Shown: positions 37,801 to 50,817, counted from the first letter of the stretch. The stretch is DNA of 64,000 bases from Climacium dendroides (GCA_950106755.1 OX467082.1:31744001-31808000), one strand, 5' to 3'. Numbers and translations: made by a program. Notes: generated from the letters alone by a model not told the origin.

Positions 37801-39098
37801 CACACAAGGACGAGGATTTCAATGCATTGAGGTGCTTGAACAATTCTTGTCAAAATTGAACTAGTAAGAGTTCGTTGAAATTGAGGGTGTTGGTAGGCTG
37901 ATATTAGTTTAGGGGTTCGTAACGTGGGTTATAGGGTTTCAGGGTTTAGGATTTTTAGGGTTCAAGGTTAAGGATTATAGACAAATTTTTACTGCAGTCA
38001 GTGATAGTTGATATAGTACCTTGTTTAAGTTCTAATGTTAGTAGCCCTGATCAACTGATGACACTGAATAGATTATTTACCAGGTTTTCCACAATGACAT
38101 TGTTGGTCTTTCAATTGCAGGTGGACGAACTCCAGTCACATGGTATCCAGAAAGCTACACAAGCTTAAATATGACGGAAATGCACATGAGGCCTAATGCT
38201 ACAACAGGGTACCCTGGCCGCACCTACCGCTTCCACACGCAGCCTGTTGTGTACGGATTTGGTCATGGCTTGAGCTATTCCGCGTTTGAATACCGCTTCT
38301 CATCGGAGCCACTTCATTTAAATGTCAGGGCTGGTCAAAATCTTCACTGTGAACTGGACAATGGCGGCACTACAAACTCTGAAACACAACCACCTACATT
38401 TCGTGACCCAGGTATGTTTCAGTTGTATCCATGATGAGTGACTCATATTGTACAGACTGTTCAATTGAAGTTATAATTTGTTGTTCTTGTGTGAGTATTA
38501 AGAAGTTTGTTGGAGATAGCTCTATTATGAAGAACCTGTGAACTTCTATTGAAAAGACAGTGTAAAAGACATTCCTAATGATTACTGTCACAAAACCTTT
38601 GTTCCAACAGAATGATGTGAATTTTTTTAAAATTCACTTCAACAAAGCGATCCTAAAGACCGAAATTCAAATGCTGCGATCTTATATAGTTACACACAGT
38701 TTGGACATCTCATAATTTCAGGATTTACCACCAACTAAGATCGATCCCAAATGACCTTTGTGACTGTTTGGGTTGTCGTCTCTACAGGTGTTTCTGAAAA
38801 CTCGTGTTTTCAGGTCAGAGTTGTGGTCAAGAACACTTCTTCCCGAAGTGGGCATGAGACTGTACTTCTGTATTCCCAGACTCCCAAGCCCGGGAGAAAT
38901 GGAGACCCACTGAAACAATTGGTGGCATTTCACAAAGTCTATTTAACCTCAAACTCAGAAACAGAATTGCTTTTCAATCTGGACATTTACAAGCATCTCG
39001 CATCAGTTCAAGTGGACGGCACAAGAGTACTTGGAAGCGGTGTCCATTCTCTTCAAGTGGCCGAACAGACATTGCAAGTGATAGTTTCAAGATCCTAA
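31831..39098 (+). CDS. Secreted GH3 beta-D-xylosidase, 802 aa
   Basis: Eight exons join in frame: 31831-32256, 34097-34423, 34792-34961, 35122-35219, 36004-36354, 37010-37444, 38121-38411 and 38788-39098. The protein has an N-terminal signal peptide ([10 protein letters not shown], cleavage near residue 30), then [135 protein letters not shown] and a C-terminal Fn3-like domain. This is the plant beta-xylosidase/arabinofuranosidase layout, which trims xylan and arabinan side chains in the wall. Asp 313 in VSDCG is the expected nucleophile. Usual length is ~770-800 aa. Intron 1 (1.84 kb) and intron 4 (0.8 kb) are large and hold repeats. Which sugar is preferred cannot be told. A second ATG follows directly at 31834. 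Confidence 0.93.
32555..32720 (+). repeat. Dispersed repeat, copy in xylosidase intron 1
   Basis: A stretch with CTTCAAAAATTTGCAACTAA and AAATGACTTGGGTTAGATG recurs in the same orientation near 40225-40400 with moderate divergence. Borders and family are unknown; it is probably an old transposon fragment. Confidence 0.6.
37616..37696. mobile_element. Stowaway-like MITE, 81 bp, in xylosidase intron 6
   Basis: An almost perfect hairpin: CTCCCTCTGTTTCTGAAAAA at the left end and the reverse complement CTACCTCTGTTTCTGAAAAG at the right. TA dinucleotides flank both sides (37614-37615, 37697-37698). CTCCCTC termini and a TA duplication are the Stowaway (Tc1/mariner-type) signature. The insertion does not touch the splice sites. 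Confidence 0.85.
37908..37972. repeat. Degenerate telomere-like motif cluster in xylosidase intron 6
   Basis: Several scattered copies of GGGTTT/TTTAGGG occur (GGGTTTCAGGGTTTAGGATT) on the plus strand. They are too degenerate to call an array. Confidence 0.5.
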
Positions 39099-39127
39099 AC
39101 CCTAAAAACCCTAAACCCTAACCCTAA
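39094..39127. repeat. Short interstitial telomeric repeat at xylosidase stop codon
   Basis: CCTAAACCCTAAAAACCCTA is followed by further CCCTAA units. The stop codon TAA of the xylosidase gene is formed within the first unit, so the repeat starts exactly at the end of the reading frame. Confidence 0.8.
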
Positions 39128-39242
39128 CACCTCCGACACTGTTCCCCTTCATGCCTTGTTTTGCAACGTTGAGATCATGTTGCACAAGTGAGAGCTTCTC
39201 ATGTACAGTACAGGTATATATCTATTATATAAAGAATGCAAT

Positions 39243-39686
39243 AGGGGTTGTCACACCACTTCCGAAGCCCTTTTCATTCTTCGATATCGGCTAGCAAAGG
39301 CATCATTCTTCGATAATTTTGAGTGTTGTTTCTTCTACTCGGCAAGTGAAGAAACGGCACTTGCTCCTGTTTTTTTGAGGAATATTTTACATCGTCCTCC
39401 TTGGTTTCACCGTGATCCTACACTACTTTCACCTCAGTCCTCACCACTCAACTCCCTCCTCAGTCCTCAGCACCGCACTAAGATAACAAAAAGAACCTGG
39501 ATGTTTCCAAAGAACCTACTTGCAGGTAAATCTCTTTATTGTATTTTCATTCTCCACACCAGTTGCCTTCAAAATGGGTGTCACACCACCTCCATGCATG
39601 CGGCTTCCTCATTGGCTCCTTGTTCTTCTCACCTACTTTTCATTCTTCAAGAAAATTTGGTTCTTGGAGGTGGTGTGACAACCCCT
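39243..39686. mobile_element. MITE, 444 bp, just downstream of the xylosidase gene
   Basis: The left end AGGGGTTGTCACACCACTTCC and the right end, reverse complement AGGGGTTGTCACACCACCTCC, are terminal inverted repeats. AAT flanks both sides as a 3-bp target duplication. An internal partial copy of the terminal motif (GTGTCACACCACCTCC) lies near 39580. A 3-bp duplication fits PIF/Harbinger or CACTA-type MITEs. The long ORF that spans it (39201-39740) has no support as a gene. Confidence 0.75.
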
Positions 39687-39689
39687 AAT

Positions 39690-42300
39690 GTCACAACCCA
39701 TGTCACAAAATCCTATCACATTTTTAGATGTTCACAATGAAATTCTAGTTGGAGCATGACAAGCATTCTTGTGATTTATCGTGCACATGTTTCTCTTGTT
39801 TCTTGCAAACAAAAATATGCAACAAGAATGTTGTTGTAGATTTTTGCAAAAGTTTGTGCAACTAGTATATACACATAAATACATGTATAGATATATGTAT
39901 GTAGGAAAACATAGGCATATATTTGGATGTAAATATGGATAATTATCCCATTTTTCTTTGGTTGCACTTCTCGATTGATTTCTATATATATTTTCTAAAA
40001 TTCTGAAAAAATAATCAATACTAATCTTAGCTTGGAAAATATTTGTTCATGTGAGGAAAAATCCATGACAGTGAAAGAGACCATTGTAATCCAAACTAAT
40101 AAAATCCAAACTATTGCTATTGTGATTCACTATCATGCCATTTATTTCACATATTTAGTCTGCTCTAAAAGCGATCATGACATAGAGATAGGTTTTGCTT
40201 TCTTCTAAGTATGAGTAGTGTACATTTTAAGAGGTGGCTACTTTTAGTCACCATTGCATTACAACTTCAAAAATTCGTAACTAATTCCACAAAGGTCCAA
40301 AAAATATTAAATGACTTGGGTTTGATGGCTATTCCATTTTTCTTCCTAAGAAAATTTAACAGAAATTATTTTATGGAGTTTAGCTTCCCACCAAAGGCAA
40401 TCAACTCTTAAATAGTAACTTTAAGAGCAAACTACCTTAGGCTCTTCCCTAAGGTCCTTTAAGACTTTTCCTGCTATAGCTCACCCATTTTATCAACCCT
40501 TAAAGGACGGGCCTACAATCACTTTTTCAATCCTTCAAGGTCCTCTCTTTATATGCTCCCATTTTGTAACTATGTATAAATGAAATTTTTAGTATTATTT
40601 TTCAAATATGTAATCAAATGTCTTTTGTAAGTCATAATCATTAAAAAAAAGATTTAATTGTTTTTGTTTTGATTTGAAACTACTCAGAATTTTTCAATGA
40701 AAACTGAAAAAATTCAAATCAATTATAAAATATATTTAATAAATATGAAAAATCTTCATAGATGTATATTATGGTATAAAACATCATGTTGTCAAAATTA
40801 TACCAAGTCATTCTAAAATTAGAAAATCAGCACTCCATGATAATAGTTTAAAGTTCATGTTGCAATAAAATATTCAAATTTAGGAATTCTTCAAATTTTC
40901 AAATTGGAGTAGAAACTAGACTTGATAAGTTTCATTTCACTAGTCAATCTCAAAAAAAATTCCTAAAAATCATTTTTAGGGGTTAAATTTGGATTCAATA
41001 AACAAATGGCCAAAACAAACTATTTGGTGATCTATAGATTTGCCATTTATTTATTTAGGAAAGTCAAATAATATAACTAGGAGAAAATATACAACATCTT
41101 TCTTTGAAATAAGTTTGAAGGAATTTCCTTAAAAAAAATTAGATGGAAAAATATTTTCTTCCATCCTCAAGGTCTCCCTAAAAGCATTCAAAACCCTAAA
41201 ATTCTTGAGGACATTTTGTGTCATAAGTTTTGCATCCATAATAAAACATTTCCAACATGCAAAATACACCTTTCCATAGAAAATAGACTATTTTGCTAGG
41301 AAAACACATGACCTAGATAGTAAGCGTCCTCAATAGGTGTATGACAAGCCTCTTCTGTAGGTCAAAGGCAAGCAAAGGCAAGGCTAAATGTAAAAAAAAG
41401 TCCCCTATTTAGTGCCATGTTAATTCTATTTCTCTACACCGGATTGCAGATATGAACTCAAAATTTGCAAAACAAATAATTTGTTTAGCAAACAAAAGGT
41501 TCCTGTGTTTGTTCCACAGGTAAAACATGGGGGCAAAACAGCCTCCACAAGAGGCTCATCATACAACTATAAGCACGACTGGAATATACGATCAATATCC
41601 TACCCCCAGCAAATATTACTAACTTTTCACTGCTTTCTAAATAGACCTTGAAGTTTTTATCATTGGAAGCCCATTCAGAGTATTTTGAATGCACCTCCAA
41701 TGATAGAAATTTCAATGTACACTAGTGAAAAGTAATCAGTGCATGGAATGACCAGCCACATGGATGTCAAGCACTTCAGCATTTGATCATGATCAGAATG
41801 ACATTTGATCAGAATGACGAGAATATGAACCGCACTACCACCCACGAATTCAGGGATTAAGTAAACATTCCAAAAATTCAAAATATGAAATCAGACAACA
41901 GAAGAGAGATGCATTAAATTTACGTCTGTCATCATTAATAAAAAAATCCATTTCTAAGGCACATTTCACATCAAAAGATCAGAAGTATATTACCCAGTGG
42001 ATCAGACCCAATGACGGTGTAAACAGCTACGTAACTACTACCACATAAAGACGAGAATGACAGAACCAGTTTCATAGACTTCACGCCCGCTAAACGACAG
42101 TTTAAGAAAGTTCTCCCTTACTCTTGTGCAACTGGGCAGACCTGCACGAGTCTCGGTCAAACCTTATTCTCCAACATTGGTACTTAAATGCTATTCACAG
42201 TCCAAGTATAGTTCAAGAAACGAATCAAAAGAGAACAATTCAGTCAGCAAGATCTTGCTTGCGCATTCAAGGCTATTACAATCAAGAGAAAAAGAGCCAA
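39690..42300. other. AT-rich spacer between xylosidase and eL18 copy 2
   Basis: It contains the second copy of a dispersed repeat at about 40225-40400 (compare 32555-32720). Otherwise nothing is recognisable. Confidence 0.4.
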
Positions 42301-42433
42301 CAACAACACACATCACGCATAATTTCAAAAGATAAAGGACACCAAAAATGCATCTTTATATCACCCAACACCGATCTCCAGACCGTCTGTATCAAATTAC
42401 CAATCTACTCTCAACACGAAGGTAAGGAATTCT

Positions 42434-43994
42434 CTACGCCTTGAACCCTCTGCTGTTACGACGACCACGAGCCTTCTCAAACTTGCGACCCTTCGCACGG
42501 ACGTAAGGCTTCGTGCTGCTTTGGGGTACTCCAGGTGCCCTCCCGAAGTGCTTCACTGCCTCGCGAGCATTCTTAGGGCCACGAAGAAGAACCTTCATCC
42601 GAAAAAACAGCAATGTCAGCATCCAACCATGACGACTCACACAGACAATTCATCCAGAATATTCAATCGCACTACAGCTTCTATCAAATCTGCGGTAAAA
42701 TGGCACAAAAATTAAACAATCCTCCCTGTCCAGACCCGTTAGCACTATGCAGTATAATTACCAGAACCTGTCAGGCCTCTCTCCGTGACTGCACATATCT
42801 TTCACAACACCCCAGAAAATAAACCAAAACCGGCGTCATGTACTACTACAAAGAAGCTCCACGACAGCCACACGGCCTTCCAACAAAACTCACAGTGTTG
42901 GCTCCGGTTGGTGCACGCAAGGCCAGCTGATCGAACGTCAGGCATTCCCCTCCAGCCTTCAAAATACGGGCGCGAGCTGTCTCCGTGAACCGCAAGGCAA
43001 CCACCTTCAATGCTGGCACCTCGTACTGTCTGATATCATCAGTGATGGTACCAACCAACACGGCGATCTTGTCGTCCTACAACAAAAACACACACCACAA
43101 TCAAAATCACGCTCTCAAGCGTCTGGAATGGCGCGAAGAATACCGCAATCAAGTCCATCACGAGAAGAGCACCGACTCCTCCATTGGGCAAAGGTCAAAA
43201 TTGTTCCATGGAATCCGAAAGCATGTCCAAAGTCAGGGCTTGGAATATGTTACCTTCCCGGCCATGTACTTCACAAGGCGACTCATGGACAAAGGAGCCC
43301 GGTTTATTCGGCTCATAAACAGACGTTTCAAAATCACGCCATTGAATGGCGCATCGGTCCTCCTCACCAGGAACCTGTACAGCTGTATCCCACAAAGGAT
43401 TCCATTGGTAAAACCCTAAACCCTTTTCTCGAATTCTCCATAACGAACCCTAATTCGTCCGAGGCTACCAACTCTGGTTTTCATATACCAATCTCAACCC
43501 TGATTTCCAAAGGGGAGCAGAATATTTGCGCACTCGTGCACATGAGTTATCCCGTCGAGTGCATATGACTTCCTCCCCACTGTGAATGCTCATACCGCAG
43601 CTGAAAACCCTAATTTTCGGTTCGAGCAAAAGTGACCATGACTAGGACTAGAAGGAGGTGACTAAGCAACATGTTTGCGAAGCGAGAGCGGTAGAAAATT
43701 ACCTTCACGAGAAGCTTAAGGTAGACATTCCCGCTCTTGGGAGCTGTACGATGGACCTTCTTGTTGCGCCCACCGGCCTTCAAATCGATACCCTGAGGTT
43801 TAACAGAAACAGAGGATCGCAATAATTGCCATAAGAACCGAGATTTTTTCTTAAAAGAGGTCAAACACCAGGCTGGTACAAAAGCAAACGGGACCCCTTG
43901 GAAAGCACTCACAGCAGAGATTCCTTCATAGAAAAGTGTTCAAGTGTAAGATCTAAGGAAAAAAACTAGGGAGTCGAAGAAGGTTGCGCACCAT
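42434..43994 (-). CDS. RPL18: 60S ribosomal protein eL18, copy 2 (inverted)
   Basis: Same five-exon layout as copy 1, on the other strand: 43992-43994 (ATG), 43703-43792, 43254-43382, 42894-43076 and 42434-42592. Exon lengths are identical to copy 1 and the 187-aa product differs at only two positions: KKVKRT is KKVHRT, and RTDTPF is RTDAPF. All splice sites are intact, so both copies should be expressed. Introns 2 (3' part), 3 and 4 are nearly identical to copy 1, apart from a ~12-bp insertion near the start of intron 4 and scattered substitutions. Intron 1 is 199 bp instead of 149 bp and is clearly diverged. A ~45-bp extra stretch follows the stop codon. Confidence 0.95.
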
Positions 43995-44094
43995 GGTTGT
44001 CGATGGAGCCGAGCCCGAGGAGGAGAAGTTAGGGAGGAAGCGCGGGGCTTCGAAAGAGAGAGACGATGATCAAACACGGGCCTTACTCGGTAGA

Positions 44095-44139
44095 GCTCCA
44101 AACCCTAGAACGCCTCCACGTCGTTCGATCCTGGATCGA
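44095..44139 (-). promoter_or_regulatory. Palindrome and telo-box upstream of eL18 copy 2
   Basis: TCGATCCTGGATCGA (44125-44139) matches the palindrome upstream of copy 1 (120 bp versus 131 bp from the ATG). AAACCCTAG at 44099-44107 is the telo-box. The sequence between and beyond is diverged, so these two motifs stand out. Function is inferred. Confidence 0.5.
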
Positions 44140-44159
44140 CGGCTAAGGTAGATCAACGT

Positions 44160-47100
44160 TCGGAGGTCTATGTTGTTTTCCGGCACCTAAATAGACCCCT
44201 TTTTAATAAAAAGTCCCCTACAAATTCTCAATTGTATCTATTCGTGAGAGCCTTCGGTTGTTTTTGTGTGCTCTTATTTCTAATATTTTAAAACACCATA
44301 GTTTATTCATATAGAATCCACAAAAAATGTATAAGAAGAATATATGATATTCATTTGACTTCCTCAATAAGACTCAATATAGAAAAATTAGATAATATAG
44401 TAATAAAAACAATGCTTAAATATTTATTTAAGCATTAGTTGCATAATTAGGTGTTATTATTTTAATTTGTAGTTTTGGTAAGGTGAAGAGGAATTATATA
44501 TAACTACTTGTTTAGGATGATGTGCATATATAAAATAGAAATTGCAATTAGAAGTTATTTTTTATTTATAGATGAATGAAAATCATAAAGTTTAAAAAAA
44601 ACTATATGATTTTTATTTTTTGTAATTTTTCAAAGTTAAGTGTTGAAAAAAACATAAAGTATCTTTGAATCTCCTTCAAATTGTCTTTGATTCAAAATCA
44701 TTCACTAAAGCTTTTATAATTTTATAACCATGGTGCACCATATATAAGTAGTGAAGATACTCTATAATGGTGTTATACTAGAAAAAATTTCAAGAGACCC
44801 CTATATAATACAATGTTTCTATCTTATTATTTAGTCTATTTAACCCCTAAAGTCCCATGGCCATTTTTTTCCTAATACCACTCAAAACTACCACTTCTAC
44901 TACAATCACCTACAAAATAAATTTAAAAAAATATTTTTTAGAATTTAACCATAGGATCTTGTTCTACACTTGTCTTAAATCATGTGATAATTTTTTTTTG
45001 TGATTTTCGACTATACTAGCGGTTGGCACTTGCTATGCTACGCATTCACCATTAGAATTTCATTAAAATTTTTATGTATTAGATAGAATGCAGAGCAAGA
45101 ATTTCAATAAATCTTCAAATAAAAATTACTAAAATCTTCATATAATTTTTTTGAATAAATAAGCATATACTGAAATAAACAATAGGAATTTAATGAATGA
45201 TGAATGAAATACATGCAATGATGAATACAGTAAAAGATACACATACATTAGAATGCATTAGAAATTTGACTCAATTGTTACAAACAATGGCAACCCAAAT
45301 AGAAGAATTTAAAGAAAAACTTGTAAATCTCAAAAGCTTCGTGAACAATTTAATTGTTGTGAAATCCAAAATCCGTTCAATCTAATAAATTTCTCAAATC
45401 ATTTGGTAGTAGCAATAGGAAATTGAAATCATTAAAGCTCAAAGCTCACAAAAGCACAAATCATAGAAATGCAAAAAGAAGCCAAGAAAAACAATGGATT
45501 TGTTACCTCTATAATATCATCCTATGGATCTTCCTTAATATAACATGAATTGCAACAACTATATTATTTTTATAATATCACCCTTTGTAAAAAGTGATAT
45601 TATAGAAGTGATTGCAAACTGCTACTCTATTTCAGTAATATCACATTGTGTGAAAATATGATTTCTATGTATGCATGATTGGAAATATTTTTATAAAATA
45701 ATTAAAATAATTATTTTAAAGACTTATCGAAATCATTATTATGCATTCTATTCAAATATATCAAATTTTTACTAATATATGGTACAATGAATGCGTAACA
45801 TAGCAAGTACAAGCCCCTAGTATTAATGATAGCACTTGTGATATTACAGAGGGAGTTATGATTTTAGTAGTATGATAGCTTGAAAGATATTAGCATTCAA
45901 AGTGAAAGAAATTATTTTTCTTCAAAAAGTCGCAATGATTGCCTGCAAAACAAGAAGCTCCATAACTTTTACATCTCTAATCCAAATGGAATAAATCAAA
46001 TATTCCCATTTACAAAAAAATATAATCTACAAGAAAAAAAATATTAAAAAATTTATTTCAATTTTTTGTGAATTTATTTTGTTGCCCAGTCTCCTCTATT
46101 TTGAGGTTGTTATAGCATAACTTTTGCTCCTGGGCACCAATTGAAATAAAAATTATATTCCCTGAAAGCTCTTAAGTTTTTCTATCTTATGAGAAAGTTT
46201 CAAAAGGTTTCAATAAAAATTGAGATCATAGGGGGCCTACCCAAAATCCATTTTGTCCCCCATAGGGACAATGGAACTTTAGGGATTAAGACAATTATAC
46301 AAAATTGATTTATCCTATTGTAATATTAGAATTTTTTTTATCTTCGATGTCCCATTTTCTATGGTTACATCCAATAAAATGTATAACATCTAAAACGTTA
46401 ACTTCTAAAATCAATGTTAGATACATTTGAAAGAACACATTAAAATCTATAGTTTATTTAGTTAGTTTGTATTAGGATCAACAAATGCTTTTTATATCCT
46501 TATTTAGATGCTTTTAGACTTGGTTACTTTAATCTTTTAGAATCCTATAAATCTTATGGTGTTTTAATAAAAAGTGAGAAACTTTAGAGTTTTATATTTT
46601 CACGCATTAAAGAATATTACTATAACCACCTATAGGATCATATAAATATTGATATTTTAATGTAAAGCTTTGACCACTAAAAAGAGGGGGCTATTTTTGC
46701 AATCTTTAGCTTTAAAGGTAATTTTTTATATCATAAGTTTTCCTAAAATCACTCAATTATGAAATTACCTCTTATCAAAATGACCCTCACATGAGCCAAA
46801 TAATACACTAGAAGAAACCCATGTTTTTTGTGACATGAGACAAAAACATGGCATGTTCTTGCAACCAAGAGGACGTCCAAGACAAAAAATCAACAAGAGC
46901 CAAAATAGTGGTGGACATAGCAGATAATGCGTGCATGTCAATGGAAAATCAACTTCATGCTGGAGTTGACAACTACATTGTTTGAGACATTAGAGACAAC
47001 ATAGTCATGTTTTTTGTGACCTCAAAAAAACATGATTGTGTCCCGTCAGCAAAGTCTACTAGTTTCATTGGGTGTAACTTTTCTAAATTTACTAAAGAAT

Positions 47101-47748
47101 GAGGTAAAATGTTGATCCACTCTAAAAACTACAAAGAAAGGGTAGCTCTTTTGGAGTCTTAGAAAAATCTCTCCAATGGATGCTTAAGTTCTCAAAAAGT
47201 CCAAAGTGAGTCCTTTAAAGGTTAAAACATATAAAATCTTGGAAAATTAGTAATATGCAATCTAAAATTCATTTTTAGAATGACATTTCTTTTTTTAGGT
47301 GAAATGTTATTGGAAAACATTGGTCATTGTAGAAAATGGTTTAATCATATAAATATGCTCTGTGCATTACAATTTATGACTTCTATTTCAAAATGGTCAT
47401 TATAAAGTTATTGTAAATTGTTATTTAAACTACATCTTCACAATTAAAAATAGCTAGACTAACTCACTAGCTTAAGGTACTTATAAGGTAAACTCTAAAA
47501 TCCCAAGTGTCCTCTTCGGAGCACTTGACAGGTCTATTGACTCAATCATGTGATCTTCATTCAGGGCATCATTTTCGTAATCTTTATTTCATGATAGAAA
47601 AAAAGGTTTCTAAAATTATATTTTTTATTGGTATCAATGGCCAAGACCTATAATAATGCATGATTGAGCTGAAAAGAGTAAAAAAGAAAACCAACCAAGA
47701 AAAAAAATAGTACTATTATTTTTTAATAGACAAATCTTTTGTCTATTA
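44160..47748. other. AT-rich intergenic DNA with old repeats
   Basis: About 44835-45015 holds a repeat (TTTAACCCCTAAAG, then AATTTAACCATAGGATCTTG) that recurs at 61818-61990. A CACTA-type terminus (CACTAGAAGAAACCCATG) starts at 46806 without an identified partner end. A 62-codon ORF at 45197 has no recognisable features. Confidence 0.45.
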
Positions 47749-49428
47749 CACTATAAGAAACCCTTGCTGGTGGTGATGTTAAGACAAAACAGGTGGTGTT
47801 ATGAAGAGCATGGATGTTTTTGAGATTTTGATTACAGAAAAGTCATTTTGCTTGTGATGTTACTTGTGACATAGTGATTCAAGAGCTACAACAGTAGGGT
47901 GGTGTAAGCAACATCAATGTTCAATGATTCATCAACAACAACATTGTTACGTTCTTCTTAGATATTTTCGAAAAACATCCGAGAGCCCAGTCACCATAAA
48001 CTCCCAAATGTTGAAACCAGAAATCAGGAATTTGTTGACTGGGCTGAAAGAAAAGGCTGCCCGAATTTGAAAAAATTAAATTTTGAACCTCGCGTAGACC
48101 TACGTTTTTCTAATTGATTAATATGTTCAGTCTAATTTATTTGGGCCGTCAGTCCTAGCATTTTTGGATGTTCTTCAATGCATTTTCAGATTTTCCAGCT
48201 TCTAAGACTTTTTCCATATTGAATTAGAAAAAATGCTTTACCTATTTAACCCCTAAGGGACCAATTGTCCATCGCAGGGGCAAATGGGATTTAGGGCAAC
48301 TACTGAACCACGTATATATATATGGACTTTTTTTCCCTCCTATTCATTTGAAACCTCTGTGAAGACCAAAAAATAGATTCACTTTGTGGGAATATAAAAT
48401 TCATAACAATCCGTACCTTGTAAAAAAATAATGTCCAATTGGACTAAAAAGAAGGGGAAGCTCACGCAACAAAACAAAGTTTGTATGAATCTTCATTATT
48501 CCCCTAATACCTTAGATATTTGTTAATACATATCAAACGCTTTGGTTATTTTTGTCCCATGAAATTGTTCTGGAAATTAAATTTCTCGATAATTTTAATA
48601 TGCAAAGGTATTGTGTTCTTTATTTTAAAATACACTATTGACCAAAATAGAGTTCTGAAAAATCTTCAAAACCAAAAGGTCTAATTTGTGTACACGGCCT
48701 GTTCGAAAAATCCCAAAGTCGAGATTACTGTATTTTTATGATATCTTGGATATCTTCAAAAAAGTAATTTTTCCTTTTCCCTTATACATATTTATATTCT
48801 ACAAGCTCTAAGTGAAATAAAATATATTGTTATTCAATCACTTCATTATCAATGTTCAAGGAAAAAACATATGTTGTAATTTCACATGAATTGGTTCTTG
48901 CCTTTTTCTGATAATTCAATGGTAAAACATTTTTGCTGTTGTACAATCATTTAGTTCAACTATTCATGAATGTCATATTGGATATTGTTCATAACCACAT
49001 GATTTGTTTCCCATAACATGTACATATGTAGCACGGAAACTATCATTCATTGATTCAATGTGGCATCGGAATAGAAGTTTTCATTCCACAACAAAAGCAT
49101 TTCTCCATGCACCTATTTGCATATTTTTTGAAATTATTATCCACCTTCAGTTCCAAAATCAATTGGATTGTCATCACAAGCTACTTTCGTTTTACATGAA
49201 GTACACGTGCATGTGTTCAATGTGTTTCTTCGTGTCACACATCATGTTTGAACAAAACGTGGTTTATAAACCTCTTTGTTTTCTAGGAAAAAGAATTAAT
49301 TCAGCTCTGTCTAGTATTTAGAAGCATGCAACCAATGTCCATGAGTGCCACTAACCAACAACGTCTTCTGTTGTCTAGCCTTCCTCTACCAACGCTGACA
49401 TGACCAATAAGTCACACGTTCTATAACC

Positions 49429-50817
49429 CTATGGGACGTACAAATCTTCCAATTCGTTTTGCTCGTGAAGTCCCCCTTGAAATGGCATGGTGTTGCTTTC
49501 ATGCTGAGCAATTGGTTGTCTAACTAGATCTGTATGCAACACTTCAGGTTGTAAACCATCAAAATCCGCGTCGTGCCCAATGTCCAAGACGTTTGGCATT
49601 GGTACAGGAAGTTGTAATTGTCTGCGTCTTCCCCGTACTTCGGTGCGACAAACAACCTTCCATCCGCGTTGCGTTGGATCATCGGAAAAAAACACTTGTT
49701 GGCAGTGCAAGGGGAATGCAAATGAATCAGCGTATACTATCCCGTTCATGTGGTTGAAGTTTGCTACACTGAAGCCATATTTATCTCTCTGTAGACTTGG
49801 GTATCACGAATCTTGGGAAGATCTAACCCAGTCACACACCAAAACTGTGGTACAGTGATTGCGGTAATCCAACTTCAATATCTCTTCTATATACCCAGCG
49901 TAATCATCAGTTTTGTCAATGGATTGTCCATTGCGAATTCCCCAACGGAACTACTTTGTGAAAGAAGCAACTACACAAGAGTCACGCGTTACTAGTCCTA
50001 TTTCTGAGCTGCGAACACGCAGATGCATGCCAAATGCATACATGTGGCGATGTGCACTTGCGATGCGTTCTGGCGGTTGTGTGTACTGTTCTATGTCAGG
50101 ATCAACTTCCTCTCCATCATGATGAGCAACGTTCACTCGGACTCGTAACCAGTCTGCAAAACATGGAAGTTCCTTCAACTCAGTGGGATAATTTGTTGAC
50201 ATTGACGGACGATGTCTGCGACATTGCAGACGGAATGGTTCCCGCTCTTCCCAACGGCGAGCTTTCAATTCTGCGTACTCCCTGCACACCAACATTGAGA
50301 ACGGATGTCACTGTTCATGCAAACATTGTTGGAAATTTTTAGAATTTCATATGGTATCCTAATTTTTTTTCGTATTGAACGTGGATGTACTTGTACGCTT
50401 ACTTAAGAGTTGAGGGTTGACATGCACTTGTTGTTTCCTTTTGCTTATTCATGGTTCTCTTGAACATCCTTCATTATGATTGTGGACTTCACCCAACCAA
50501 ATCCTCAAAAAGGCTTCTAATAGTTTCTTCAACGTGCTATTACATTATGAACATAATCATCAACGTAACTGAATTTCATGAGATTCTTACTCTCTCCAAT
50601 TCTCCAAATATGCAGCATTGTCCAAAACAAATGCGTGCACAAAGTTGCGGAAATCATTGGGCATTGTTCGTTTCTTCGGTTGTTGGGAACGTAGAACCTC
50701 ATCGTTCATTATAGCATCTTCAGCTTGATCCCAAATACGATGGACAAATGTATGTGCCTTTTGATTTGTAACCCTTCGATGGAAAAGAATTGCACCATTA
50801 CATAATTTTTTTAACAT
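49429..50817 (-). pseudogene. En/Spm (CACTA) transposon protein remnant, DUF4216-like
   Basis: On the minus strand an upstream exon (50587-50817: THxVHRIW-type, ending VLDNAAYLENWRE) seems spliced to a downstream one starting EYAELKARRWEER. The latter has FADWLRVRV, the DUF4216-like block DDYAGYIEEILKLDY, TTVLVCDWV, KYGFSVANFNH, and FPLHCQQVFFSDDPTQRGWK followed by VVCRT. This order is typical of the C-terminal region encoded by plant CACTA transposons. Two in-frame stops (TAG at about 49948, TGA at about 49806) break it. The catalytic transposase part is not seen. Family assignment rests on remembered motifs only. Confidence 0.6.

Noticed and set aside
39201..39740. 179-codon ORF downstream of the xylosidase gene
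   Set aside because: It spans a MITE with terminal inverted repeats and has no recognisable domain.
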